Positions 17,000 to 24,824 of a DNA stretch of 41,961 nucleotides are shown here, one piece after another. The DNA lies in the NCBI GenBank assembly GCA_016186905.1, contig JACPKS010000071.1, forward strand, positions 1-41,961. Direction: 5' to 3'. The translations under genes and the position numbers were made by a program. Numbering within the stretch: position 1 is the stretch's first letter; each line of letters begins with the position of its first letter. The notes under the pieces are model-generated. The model was not told the origin of the DNA. It searched no databases and was given only the letters and a program-made list of their open reading frames with translations. The DNA comes from Deltaproteobacteria bacterium. Lineage in GTDB: Bacteria > Bdellovibrionota > UBA1018 > UBA923.

Positions 17000-18100
17000 T
17001 CAACGGTGCCCCAAATCCACATTCTTCCAATGCTCGATCGCGCTTTGCCCCTCGGCCCAAACGACGTCAAAGCGAAACCCCATCCGCGCGAAATCCCGCC
17101 CGTGGCGGTGAAGAAAGACCTGCGCCGTGCTCAAAAGCCTGCGCCTTTTGGCTCGGCCCAAGCTATATCTCAGAAAATTCCCGTCGCGCGCGCCCCTTGA
17201 GCGCACCTCGACGAAAACGAGCGTGGCGGCCGTTGGGTCCAAGAAGACAAGATCGATCTCGCCCCCCTTCCACCTGAAATTCGCCGTGATGAACTCGAAG
17301 CCCTTTTCCGCAAGAAGACGCCTGGCGCGCTCTTCCGCCCGCAAGCCTCTTTGCCATGTGCTGGGCCCCGTATTGGATTCCATCCCGCCCTCCGCGACGC
17401 GAAGGGGGCTTAAGCAAACTTCAGGCCGTCGCGAGGCCGTGATGGCCGAGCACAAACCGAGTTTCTCGAGCGCCGCGCGATGCGCGGGCGTCGGGTAACC
17501 TTTGTGGCTCGCGAACGCGTAACCGGGAAAGGCGGCGTCGAGCTCGGTCATCCACCGGTCGCGATAAACTTTCGCGACGATGCTCGCCGCCGCGATCGAA
17601 ATCGAACGGCTGTCGCCGCCCACGAGCGTTTCGGTGCGCTGAAACGGAACGGGCTCGGGAAGCACGCGCAAAAAAAGCCGCGAATAAGGACTCATGTTGC
17701 CGTCGACCAGCAACGCGCGCGCGTGCGTCGCGAACGGCCGAAGCGCCCGCCTCATCGCAAGCATCGAGGCGTGCAAGATGTTGTAGCGGTCGACCTCGTC
17801 GGGAAACGCCCACGCGATCTGTACGAGCGCGTGCTCGTGAATGAGAGCGGAAAGCTCTTCGCGTTTTTCGTGCGTGAGTTTTTTGGAATCGTCGACTTCA
17901 CGCAGGAATTCGAATTTGGATGTCTTGCGCGCGGCAGCCGCTTGCTCCGGGTCAAGCACCTCGTCGGGCAAAACAACGGCAGCGGCTACGACCGGTCCGG
18001 CAAGACAACCGCGTCCGACTTCATCGGTGCCTACCGCGCGCAAACCGCTGCGCCAGCACCCGTGTTCGAAATCAAAACTGGGCGTGGATTCGGTTTTCAG
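17000..18100 (-). CDS. Ribonuclease HII fused to a YraN/UPF0102 nuclease-like domain
   Basis: One open frame carries two proteins that are usually separate. The first is RNase HII, which nicks DNA at embedded ribonucleotides: VGTDEVGRGCLAGPVVAAAV with the DEVGRG catalytic Asp/Glu, LLVDGNMSPYS, SISIAAASIVAKVYRDRWM, and ASHKGYPTPAHRAAL. The second is UPF0102, an endonuclease-fold family: WQRGLRAEERARRLLAEKGF, FRWKGGEIDLVFLD, TLVFVEVRSRG. An ATG at 18250 would overlap rplS by about 150 nt. The family N-terminus (PSFDFEHGCWRSGLRAVG) begins just after the rplS stop, where the only start-like codon is CTG at 18100; TTG at 18043 would cut this stretch. I favour CTG with termination-reinitiation. An internal ATG at 17383 with GGAGG may also yield a separate YraN. 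Confidence 0.87.
   Translation of the reverse strand: MKTESTPSFDFEHGCWRSGLRAVGTDEVGRGCLAGPVVAAAVVLPDEVLDPEQAAAARKTSKFEFLREVDDSKKLTHEKREELSALIHEHALVQIAWAFPDEVDRYNILHASMLAMRRALRPFATHARALLVDGNMSPYSRLFLRVLPEPVPFQRTETLVGGDSRSISIAAASIVAKVYRDRWMTELDAAFPGYAFASHKGYPTPAHRAALEKLGLCSAITASRRPEVCLSPLRVAEGGMESNTGPSTWQRGLRAEERARRLLAEKGFEFITANFRWKGGEIDLVFLDPTAATLVFVEVRSRGARDGNFLRYSLGRAKRRRLLSTAQVFLHRHGRDFARMGFRFDVVWAEGQSAIEHWKNVDLGHR
17381..17393 (-). promoter_or_regulatory. Internal ribosome-binding site and ATG for the YraN half
   Basis: On the minus strand GGAGGGCGGG is followed directly by ATG (17383-17381), in frame with the YraN domain and exactly at the domain boundary; the GGAGG core is 5 nt from the ATG. 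It would give a separate UPF0102 protein of about 127 residues, the family's usual size, besides the fusion. Confidence 0.45.
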
Positions 18101-18101
18101 A

Positions 18102-18464
18102 TTATTGGGTATCGGCTTCGCTGCGAACTTTGGCAGCCTTACCAGAGCGCTTACGAAGATACGTGAGCTTCGCGCGACGAACGCGGCTTTCCTGCAAGCG
18201 TTCGATTTTCGCGATAAAAGGCGAGTAGAGCGGGAACACGCGCTCAACACCCACGCCGTGCGAGATCTTGCGGACGGTGAACGTCTTGCGGGAGCCTGAG
18301 CCGCTCATCCCCAGCACCGTGCCTTCGTAAGCCTGAACGCGCTCTTTATCGCCTTCCTTGATCTTGACGTGCACCTTGACGGTGTCGCCGGGACGGAATT
18401 CCGTGATGTCGTTGCGGATAAACTGTTTTTCGATCAACGCGACTTTGGCGCTAGGGCTGCTCAT
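18102..18464 (-). CDS. rplS: 50S ribosomal protein L19
   Basis: The start is the ATG at 18464, giving MSSPSAKVALIEKQFIRNDI; the open frame to 18572 overlaps the preceding methyltransferase gene. The 120-residue product has the L19 signature: FRPGDTVKVHVKIKEGDKER, VQAYEGTVLGMSGSGSRKTF, TVRKISHGVGVERVFPLYSP and VRRAKLTYLRKRSGKAAKVR. L19 lies at the 30S-50S interface. It follows the RNA methyltransferase gene by 13 nt within the ffh-rpsP-trmD operon. Certain. Confidence 0.97.
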   Translation of the reverse strand: MSSPSAKVALIEKQFIRNDITEFRPGDTVKVHVKIKEGDKERVQAYEGTVLGMSGSGSRKTFTVRKISHGVGVERVFPLYSPFIAKIERLQESRVRRAKLTYLRKRSGKAAKVRSEADTQ

Positions 18465-18477
18465 GGCGACTCTTTTA

Positions 18478-19098
18478 CTACTCTCCAAATAACCGGTCCA
18501 GAACAATCGCAGCCGCCGCCCGCACGGAGAGATGATTATAGCGCGTTGCATTGGAGGTGACGGCTGAGGCACGGAGCGGTTTTAGGAACCGGTGCACCTC
18601 AGGGTAAAACGCGGGCGAAATCCCCCACCCGGTTCCGAACACGATCATCAGAGGCTGAGTGCCGTCGTCCGCCTCGGAAAGCCGTCCTTCCACGCATTGC
18701 CGGCGAAGCTCGGCGTAGCTCCAGGCACCCTCGAGCGGTTTCGCATCCGGCATGACGACGAAGGGATTTAAGGCCTGGGGATTTTCTAGTCTGGAAAACC
18801 TTCCCGCCTCGTTAAAAGCCTCACGAAACGTTCGCGCGTACTGGACGAGCTCGAGGGCTTGGGCGCGCGAGGGATGATGGACCTTTGAAACCTCGCCATG
18901 CCAGTGCCCGACGATGGCGTGCACGAGGCGTTCTTGTTCTTCTTCCGGGTTTACGATGAAGTACCGGGCAATGCCGTAGGTCTTGCAGCTTCTCGCGATG
19001 TCGTGGATGTCGAGGTTCGTGACCGCGGTTACGACTTCCTTGCCGTGACGGTTGACGATCGGGGCGTGCAAAAGAGCCACGAATATTTTACGCTTCAT
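18478..19098 (-). CDS. SPOUT-type RNA methyltransferase (Methyltrn_RNA_4 family)
   Basis: A 206-residue protein of the small SPOUT-like family usually found beside trmD and rplS outside the enterobacteria. Motifs are FVALLHAPIVNRHGKEVVTA, VTNLDIHDIARSCKTYGIAR, PLMIVFGTGWGISPAFYP, and the C-terminal knot region YNHLSVRAAAAIVLDRLFGE. The target RNA is not settled as far as I know. The ATG overlaps the trmD stop by 4 nt (ATGA), a sign of coupled translation. Confidence 0.85.
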   Translation of the reverse strand: MKRKIFVALLHAPIVNRHGKEVVTAVTNLDIHDIARSCKTYGIARYFIVNPEEEQERLVHAIVGHWHGEVSKVHHPSRAQALELVQYARTFREAFNEAGRFSRLENPQALNPFVVMPDAKPLEGAWSYAELRRQCVEGRLSEADDGTQPLMIVFGTGWGISPAFYPEVHRFLKPLRASAVTSNATRYNHLSVRAAAAIVLDRLFGE

Positions 19099-19844
19099 CC
19101 CTTCAAGTCCTCGAGCAGATCCGGCCGGCGCGCGCGCGTGCGTTCAAGGCTCTGGGCATAGCGCCAGCGCGCGATCTCGGCGTGGTTTCCGGAAAGAAGT
19201 ACAGCCGGCACTTCGCGGCCGCGCCAGGAACGCGGGCGGGTGTACACGGGAGCCTTAAGGCCGCCTGGAACCATCTCGGGAAGCGCTGCTTTCACCTCGG
19301 GAGCCCCGGGGGCCTGCCGTTCAAAGGTATCGCCTGCGACACTTGAGCCCTCGCCCACCACTGCCGGAACGAACCGCGAGACGGCGTCGAGCAAAACCAT
19401 GGCGGCTGGTTCGCCTCCGCTTAAAACGTAATCGCCGATCGAGATCTCCTCGTCGACGAACTCCTCGATCGCGCGCTCATCGATTCCTTCGTAATGCCCG
19501 CAAAGAAGCGCTAAATGCGGCTTGTGCGCGAGCTCGCGCGCGCGGGCCGCAGTGAGCGTGTTCCCCTGCGGAGAAAGATAGATCACGTGGGGTTTTGGCG
19601 CGGCGGCAGCCGTGCGTTTTGCCAATTCCTCAAACGCTTTCTCGAGAACCTGAGGCATCATGACCATGCCAGCACCCCCTCCGAACGGACGGTCGTCGAC
19701 GGCGCGGTATTTTCCTTCGCCGAACTCGCGCAGGGCCAAGAGGTCAAACTCAAGCAACCCCGCCTCGCGCGCCCGCCCCAAGAGCGAGCACTTGAGCGGC
19801 GACTCGAAATATTCCGGAAAAAGCGTGAGGATGGAAAAACGCAC
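19095..19844 (-). CDS. trmD: tRNA (guanine37-N1)-methyltransferase
   Basis: A 249-residue TrmD, which methylates G37 next to the anticodon and so prevents frameshifting. Motifs are MRFSILTLFPEYFESPLKCS, YRAVDDRPFGGGAGMVMMPQ, VIYLSPQGNTLTAARARELA, LLCGHYEGIDERAIE, and EISIGDYVLSGGEPAAMVLL, the trefoil-knot SAM site. It lies 59 nt after khpA. That gap is where rimM normally sits between rpsP/khpA and trmD; it is too small to hold it. Confidence 0.97.
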   Translation of the reverse strand: MRFSILTLFPEYFESPLKCSLLGRAREAGLLEFDLLALREFGEGKYRAVDDRPFGGGAGMVMMPQVLEKAFEELAKRTAAAAPKPHVIYLSPQGNTLTAARARELAHKPHLALLCGHYEGIDERAIEEFVDEEISIGDYVLSGGEPAAMVLLDAVSRFVPAVVGEGSSVAGDTFERQAPGAPEVKAALPEMVPGGLKAPVYTRPRSWRGREVPAVLLSGNHAEIARWRYAQSLERTRARRPDLLEDLKG

Positions 19845-19903
19845 TGTATTTTCGTCGTGGTGCCGGTTCGCGGGCCATCCTGGCTCGCGCGCGAATTTAA
19901 GGC

Positions 19904-20158
19904 CTATTCGATGATTTCGAGAACGGTACGCTTGCGAAGCTTGGTGCTGGCGCCGGTGAGGATCGTGCGAACGGAACGGGCCGTGCGGCCCTGTTTTCCG
20001 ATCATCTTGCCGATGTCGCTCTTGGCGACCTTCAGCTCGATAACGGTGGTCTGTTCGCCTTCGACTTCCCTGACCTCCACTTGATCGGGAAAATCGACCA
20101 ACGCCTTGGTAATGTGTTCGATGAGAGTGCCGAGCTCGCTGAGCTTCTCGCCTGACAT
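19904..20158 (-). CDS. khpA: KH-domain RNA-binding protein KhpA (YlqC)
   Basis: An 84-residue protein of the KhpA/YlqC family, small single-KH RNA-binding proteins encoded after rpsP in many bacteria. The N-terminal helix [20 protein letters not shown] is typical. The KH core is [20 protein letters not shown], with the GxxG loop as GKQG. Its ATG overlaps the rpsP stop by one base (TAATG), so translation is probably coupled. In other bacteria KhpA pairs with KhpB/Jag; no such gene is in this window. Confidence 0.93.
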   Translation of the reverse strand: MSGEKLSELGTLIEHITKALVDFPDQVEVREVEGEQTTVIELKVAKSDIGKMIGKQGRTARSVRTILTGASTKLRKRTVLEIIE

Positions 20159-20406
20159 TACTTAGATTTTGCGGCCAATTTCAAAAGCTGTCCAACGGTT
20201 TCTGAAGCCTTCGCGCCCTTTTTGAGCCACGCATTCGCGGCGTCGAGGTTGATCACGATCTTCTTCGTGGGATCTTTTTCCTTCGGCATGTAGTAGCCAA
20301 GACGCTCGAGATATTTTCCGTCGCGCGGTCCGCGCTTTTCGGCGGCCACGATGTGGAAAAACGGCTTGTTATTGGTGCCCGCGCGGGCCATCCGGATCAC
20401 GATCAT
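20158..20406 (-). CDS. rpsP: 30S ribosomal protein S16
   Basis: An 82-residue S16 with the standard start [20 protein letters not shown], followed by [20 protein letters not shown] and a C-terminal helix [18 protein letters not shown]16 is needed for 30S assembly. It sits 20 nt after ffh and overlaps khpA by one base. Certain. Confidence 0.98.
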   Translation of the reverse strand: MIVIRMARAGTNNKPFFHIVAAEKRGPRDGKYLERLGYYMPKEKDPTKKIVINLDAANAWLKKGAKASETVGQLLKLAAKSK

Positions 20407-20426
20407 TTCTTGCTCCTTGTGCTTGA

Positions 20427-21791
20427 TTACAGAAGAGGTTTTTTACCTGATTGGGCGGCCTGCGCAAGCTTTTTTATTCGCGAGCCCATCCCCATTTTCG
20501 AGAATTGTTTCATCATTTTCCGCATTTCCATGAACTGTTTCAAGAAGCGGTTGATGTCGGAGACCTGGGTGCCGCTTCCCTTGGAGATGCGAAGCCTTCG
20601 GCTGCCGTTCAATACATCGGGTTTTTTGCGCTCGGCGGCCGTCATCGAGTTGATGATGGCCTCGACTTTCTTCATCTCGCGCTCAGGATCGACTCCTTTG
20701 AGGCTTCCCATCATCTGTCCCATTCCGGGAATGAGCTTCATGATCCCCTCAAGGGGGCCCATGTTCTGAAGCCGCTTGAGCTGGTCGCGAAAATCCTCAA
20801 GGGTAAAGCGCCCCCCGAACATCTTCTGGGCCGAGTCCATGGCGTCTTCCTCGGAAATGGCCTCTTGGGCCTTCTCGACAAGGGTCATGACGTCGCCCAT
20901 CCCAAGAATCCGGCTGGCCATGCGGGAGGGATGAAACGGCTCAAGATCTTCCGGCTTTTCCCCTACGCCGGCGAACACGATCGGCACGCCGGTCACCGCG
21001 CGGGCTGAGAGCGCGATGCCGCCGCGGGCGTCGCCGTCCATTTTCGCGAGAACGAGCCCCGTGAGTCTTGCGCGCTCATGAAACGTCCGCGCGACCTCGA
21101 GGCCTTGCGATCCGATCATTGCGTCGAGCACCAAGAAACGCTCCCGCGGCGAGAGTACGCGCTCGATTTCAGAAAGCTCGCGCATGAGCTCCTCATCGAT
21201 CTGCTGGCGGCCGGCGGTGTCGACGATGAGCACGTCGAAAAACTGCGACTGCGCCCATTTGAGGCCTTCACGGGCTACGGTCACCGCGCCCTTCTGGATC
21301 GGGGAATCGAAGGCTTCAATGCCCACGCGCTTGGCAAGTGTAACGAGCTGCTCTTTGGCGGCAGGACGCGCGCAATCGCAGGGCAGAAGGCCGACGGTCT
21401 TATGAAGTTTTTTTCGGATGTGAAGCGCAAGCTTCACGCAAAACGTGGTTTTACCGGAGCCTTGAAGGCCGGCCACAAGAACGATGAGGGGGGGCTTTCC
21501 CGCGAACGCCGGAGGCGACTGTTCCTTTCCTCCCAGCGCTTCGACGAGCTCCTCGTTGAAGATCCGCACGACCTGCTGGCCAGCGGTAAGATTTTTCCAG
21601 ATTTCGGCGCCTACGGCGCGCGACTTGACGCGGTCACAGACGTCGCGCGCCACTTTGAAATGGACATCGGCGTCCAGAAGACTCCTGCGGATTTCCTTGA
21701 GCGCTTCCTCGACGTGGGTTTCGTTGAGGACAACACCGCCCGTGAGTTTGCGAAAGGCCGCGCTCAGCCGCTCAGTCAGGTGGTCGAACAT
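20427..21791 (-). CDS. ffh: Signal recognition particle protein Ffh
   Basis: A 454-residue SRP54-type GTPase that targets nascent membrane proteins to the translocon with SRP RNA and FtsY. The N domain starts MFDHLTERLSAAFRKLTG. The G domain has GLQGSGKTTFCVKLA (P loop), DCARPAAKEQLVTLA and DTAGRQQIDEELM. The G4 motif reads AKMDGDARGG where TKxDGDARGG is usual, so Ala replaces Thr. The methionine-rich M domain runs from about residue 330 (LQNMGPLEGIMKLIPGMGQM) to a basic C-terminus. It is the first gene of the minus-strand run down to rnhB-yraN. I saw no convincing promoter in the 123 nt between it and the divergent gene. Confidence 0.96.
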   Translation of the reverse strand: MFDHLTERLSAAFRKLTGGVVLNETHVEEALKEIRRSLLDADVHFKVARDVCDRVKSRAVGAEIWKNLTAGQQVVRIFNEELVEALGGKEQSPPAFAGKPPLIVLVAGLQGSGKTTFCVKLALHIRKKLHKTVGLLPCDCARPAAKEQLVTLAKRVGIEAFDSPIQKGAVTVAREGLKWAQSQFFDVLIVDTAGRQQIDEELMRELSEIERVLSPRERFLVLDAMIGSQGLEVARTFHERARLTGLVLAKMDGDARGGIALSARAVTGVPIVFAGVGEKPEDLEPFHPSRMASRILGMGDVMTLVEKAQEAISEEDAMDSAQKMFGGRFTLEDFRDQLKRLQNMGPLEGIMKLIPGMGQMMGSLKGVDPEREMKKVEAIINSMTAAERKKPDVLNGSRRLRISKGSGTQVSDINRFLKQFMEMRKMMKQFSKMGMGSRIKKLAQAAQSGKKPLL

Positions 21792-21914
21792 GGGCAGAAT
21801 CTATCCCCTTCCAGAGGCGCGAGCGAGCAAAAAATACCCCGTGAGCGGCCCGGCCGGCGCGCCGATAAGTGGATATACGCTTGAGCCAAGCGGCCGGCGT
21901 GAGGTGCCACGATC

Positions 21915-22475
21915 ATGCAACTCTCCCACTTCCCGAAACGCTTCCTCTGGCTCGATTTCTTCTCGAAGCAGAACGAGGCCGAGGTGACCGTGATGTCGGT
22001 GCTCCGGTCCAACCAGCTCTTCAGCAGGCTCACCCGCAAGGAGCTCGCGCTCGTCTCGAAGCTCGTCCACATGCGCAACTACGAGGCCGGCGAGGCGGTG
22101 TTCACCCAGGACGAAAAAGGCCTCGGCATGTACATCATCGCGAAGGGCGCGATCGACATCCGCATGCGCGCGCACGACAGCCCTGGCGAGGAAGTGACCG
22201 TCGCGACACTCGAGCCGGGCTCGTTCTTCGGCGAGCTCGCGCTCACCGACCAGGGGAGCAAGCGCTCGGCATCGGCGTACGCCCGCGGCAAGACGGTTCT
22301 CGTGGGCTTTTTCAAGCCCGACCTCATGGAAATCATGGAGCGCAAGCCCGAGACCGGGGTGAAGATCCTGCTCCAGCTTTGCAAGGTCCTCGGCAAGCGC
22401 CTGTCCGAAACCTCCGACGCGCTTACACAGCTCTCCCGCGAGCTGTATCAGCGCGAATCCAAGAAGGCGGCATGA
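21915..22475 (+). CDS. Cyclic-nucleotide-binding domain protein
   Basis: A 186-residue protein with a single cNMP-binding domain. LFSRLTRKELALVSKLVHMR leads into the beta-roll (GEAVFTQDEKGLGMYIIAKG). The phosphate-binding cassette is LEPGSFFGELALTDQGSKRS followed by ASAYARGKTVLVGF, where a strict cAMP-binding cassette would have RxA/T. A C-terminal helix region follows without a DNA-binding domain, so it is not a CRP-type transcription factor. The ATG has GTGAGGTG upstream. The last codons overlap the AI-2E transporter start by 4 nt, so this protein may sense a nucleotide or other ligand for that transporter; this is inference. Confidence 0.87.
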   Translation: MQLSHFPKRFLWLDFFSKQNEAEVTVMSVLRSNQLFSRLTRKELALVSKLVHMRNYEAGEAVFTQDEKGLGMYIIAKGAIDIRMRAHDSPGEEVTVATLEPGSFFGELALTDQGSKRSASAYARGKTVLVGFFKPDLMEIMERKPETGVKILLQLCKVLGKRLSETSDALTQLSRELYQRESKKAA

Positions 22476-23590
22476 ATCCCACGCTCCACAGGGCCGAGCC
22501 ACCCGAACCGGCACGCGCACAGCCCTACGCCCAGACCGAGGGAAGACGGCTCAAAAAGGGCGAACTCACCAAGCTTTGCTTCTTCGTGCTCATCACGCTG
22601 GGCACGGGGCTCTTGTTCGTGCTGACGCCGGATCTCATGCCCAGCGCGCTCATCTCGGTGCTGCTCTTTTTCACTTTCGGCCCGGTGATCGACGCGATCG
22701 AAAGGAAGGGGATCCCCCGCGGCGTCGCCGTGCTGGGCGTGTTTCTCGCCTGCAGCGCGGGCATCGCGGCCCTCACGACCTGGCTCACCCCGCGCATCAC
22801 GCAGGAAATCGAGGCGTTCCAGAAGGGAAGCTCGCGCTACGGCGAGCAGACCATGATGAAGCTCAAAACCCAGGAAGCAAAGCTGCAAAGCGCTTTCCCG
22901 GTTTTCCGGAACGCGCGCCTCACCGAGAAAGCCCTCCTATGGCTGAAAAGCTCGTCGGAAAAAATCTGGATACTCATCCCCAACCTCGCCTCGCAGCTCA
23001 TGCTCGCGATCTTCCTCGTCCCCTTTCTCACCTTCGTGCTGCTCAAGGACGGCCACGAGATCCGCCGCAAGCTGCTGCGGCTCGTTCCCAACAGCTACTT
23101 CGAGACCGTCTACAGCATCAGCACGCGCATCCTCGACGAAACGGGGGGATACGTTTCCGCGCGCATCCTCGAGGCGCTTCTCGTCACGGTGCTCGTCACG
23201 CTGGGGTGCGTGGCCTTCAAGATCCCGTATGCGATCCTCATCGGGATTTTCGCGGGTCTCACCAATCCCATCCCCTATCTCGGCCCCGTCATCGGCGCGG
23301 TCCCGGGCCTGCTGCTGGCGATCCTCGACCCGGCGGTGCCGAACCAGCTGTTCTGGGTGCTGGCCGTTTACGTCATCGCCAACGTCATCGACATGTTCGT
23401 GATCTTCCCGCTCGTGGTCGCCAAGATCGTCAACCTGCATCCCGTGGCGGTCATCATCTCCGTCATCCTCGGGTCGCAGTTTTTCGGGATGATCGGGATG
23501 ATTCTCGCCGTGCCGATCACGTCGATCCTGAAAATCCTTCTTTTCGAGGTCTACACGAAGCTCTACGGGGAAGTATCCGCCGCGCGATGA
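22472..23590 (+). CDS. AI-2E/PerM family membrane transporter
   Basis: The real start is the ATG at 22472, overlapping the previous stop (ATGA); the longer frame from 21869 reads through the cNMP gene. The 372-residue product has a Pro/Arg-rich cytoplasmic start, early helices (LCFFVLITLGTGLLFVLTPD), a long soluble segment (about residues 105-170), and the family's C-terminal helices with IPYAILIGIFAGLTNPIPYL and GPVIGAVPGLLLAIL. That NPIPYLGP region is the family signature. Members export diverse small molecules or ions; autoinducer-2 transport should not be assumed. Confidence in the family is high. Confidence 0.9.
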   Translation: MNPTLHRAEPPEPARAQPYAQTEGRRLKKGELTKLCFFVLITLGTGLLFVLTPDLMPSALISVLLFFTFGPVIDAIERKGIPRGVAVLGVFLACSAGIAALTTWLTPRITQEIEAFQKGSSRYGEQTMMKLKTQEAKLQSAFPVFRNARLTEKALLWLKSSSEKIWILIPNLASQLMLAIFLVPFLTFVLLKDGHEIRRKLLRLVPNSYFETVYSISTRILDETGGYVSARILEALLVTVLVTLGCVAFKIPYAILIGIFAGLTNPIPYLGPVIGAVPGLLLAILDPAVPNQLFWVLAVYVIANVIDMFVIFPLVVAKIVNLHPVAVIISVILGSQFFGMIGMILAVPITSILKILLFEVYTKLYGEVSAAR

Positions 23591-23595
23591 CGGAA

Positions 23596-23624
23596 TTGCG
23601 CCCTGCCCCGGTTTTTGCTAAATT
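23596..23624 (+). promoter_or_regulatory. Sigma-70 promoter of the aminomutase pair
   Basis: TTGCGC (23596-23601) and TAAATT (23619-23624) are 17 bp apart in the 85-nt gap before the first kamA-like gene. The second aminomutase gene has no separate promoter that I can see and is probably co-transcribed. Confidence 0.5.
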
Positions 23625-23675
23625 ACGCCACTCAATAACGCCACATTTCGCTTTCGCGGATCAAGGAGTACTGCC

Positions 23676-24824
23676 ATGCCTTTGGAAATCATCACCGTCA
23701 ATAAGATCCGTGAGCGTTTCAAGCCCGCCGGAAAGGGCATCTGGAAAGACGTAGCCGACGAACAGTGGGGCAGCTGGATCTGGCAGCAGCAGCAGCGCAT
23801 CAAGAGCATGGAGCAGCTCGATAAAGCGATCAAGGTCACCGACGAGGAGCGCCTGGCGTTCGAGAAAAGCAACGAGATGTTCCACATGGGGATCACGCCG
23901 TATTACGCCACATTGATGGATCCCGAAGACCCCAACTGCCCGGTGCGCCTGCAGGCCGTGCCAAAGATCGGCGAGCTCACGATCCTGCCCACCGACCTCG
24001 AGGACCCGCTCGCCGAAGAGCGCGACATGCCGGTGCCGGGAATCACGCATCGCTATCCGGATCGCGTGCTGTTCTACACGACTCACAACTGCCCGGTGTA
24101 CTGCCGCCACTGCACGAGAAAACGCAAGGTAAGCGACCCCAGTTCGGCTTCGCAGCTGGCGCAGCTGGAATCAGGACTGAAATACATCGAGGAGCACAAG
24201 GAAGTTCGCGACGTCGTCATCTCGGGCGGCGATCCGCTTTCGCTTTCGGACGATCGCCTCGAGTACATTCTCTCGCGTCTGCGCGCTTGCGATCACGTCG
24301 ACATCTTCCGCATCGGTACGCGCAATCTCGTCACTCTTCCTTTCCGCGTAACCGATAATTTCGTGAAGATCGTGCGCAAGTACCATCCGGTTTACGTGAA
24401 CACCCATTTCAACCATCCCAAGGAATGCACGCGCGAAGCGTTCGACGTCGCGGCGCGCCTGGCCGACGCGGGCTGCACGATCGGAAACCAGACGGTGCTC
24501 TTAAAGGGCGTGAACGACAACCCCGCGGTGATGAAAGAGCTCATGCATAAGCTCCTGCTCATGCGCATCCGGCCGTATTATATTTACCAATGCGATCTCT
24601 CGCAGGGAATCTCGCACTTCCGCACGCCGGTCGAAACGGGCATCGACATCATCGAGAGCCTTCGCGGCCACACGTCGGGGCTCGCGGTTCCGCACTACGT
24701 GATCGACGCCCCCGGCGGCGGCGGAAAAATCCCGGTCATGCCCAACTACGTCGTTCACCACGAAGGCAAGAAATGGGTTCTGCGGAATTACAAGAAGAAG
24801 GAATACACCTATCTTGAACCATGA
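23676..24824 (+). CDS. kamA: Lysine 2,3-aminomutase, KamA family radical SAM enzyme
   Basis: A 382-residue PLP- and [4Fe-4S]-dependent radical SAM enzyme expected to interconvert L-lysine and L-beta-lysine. The cluster motif is CPVYCRHC (Cys139, Cys143, Cys146). VVISGGDPLSLSDDRLEYIL is the SAM-binding GGDPL stretch. NTHFNHPKECTREAFDVA and GNQTVLLKGVND are family blocks. The PLP lysine is Lys351 in DAPGGGGK. Asp307 (YQCD) and Asp344 (VIDAP) correspond to the two aspartates that hold the substrate amino group in clostridial lysine 2,3-aminomutase, so lysine specificity is likely. GGAG precedes the ATG at a good distance. Beta-lysine can serve in osmoprotection or in EF-P modification; no epmA/poxA gene is in view. 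Confidence 0.9.
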   Translation: MPLEIITVNKIRERFKPAGKGIWKDVADEQWGSWIWQQQQRIKSMEQLDKAIKVTDEERLAFEKSNEMFHMGITPYYATLMDPEDPNCPVRLQAVPKIGELTILPTDLEDPLAEERDMPVPGITHRYPDRVLFYTTHNCPVYCRHCTRKRKVSDPSSASQLAQLESGLKYIEEHKEVRDVVISGGDPLSLSDDRLEYILSRLRACDHVDIFRIGTRNLVTLPFRVTDNFVKIVRKYHPVYVNTHFNHPKECTREAFDVAARLADAGCTIGNQTVLLKGVNDNPAVMKELMHKLLLMRIRPYYIYQCDLSQGISHFRTPVETGIDIIESLRGHTSGLAVPHYVIDAPGGGGKIPVMPNYVVHHEGKKWVLRNYKKKEYTYLEP

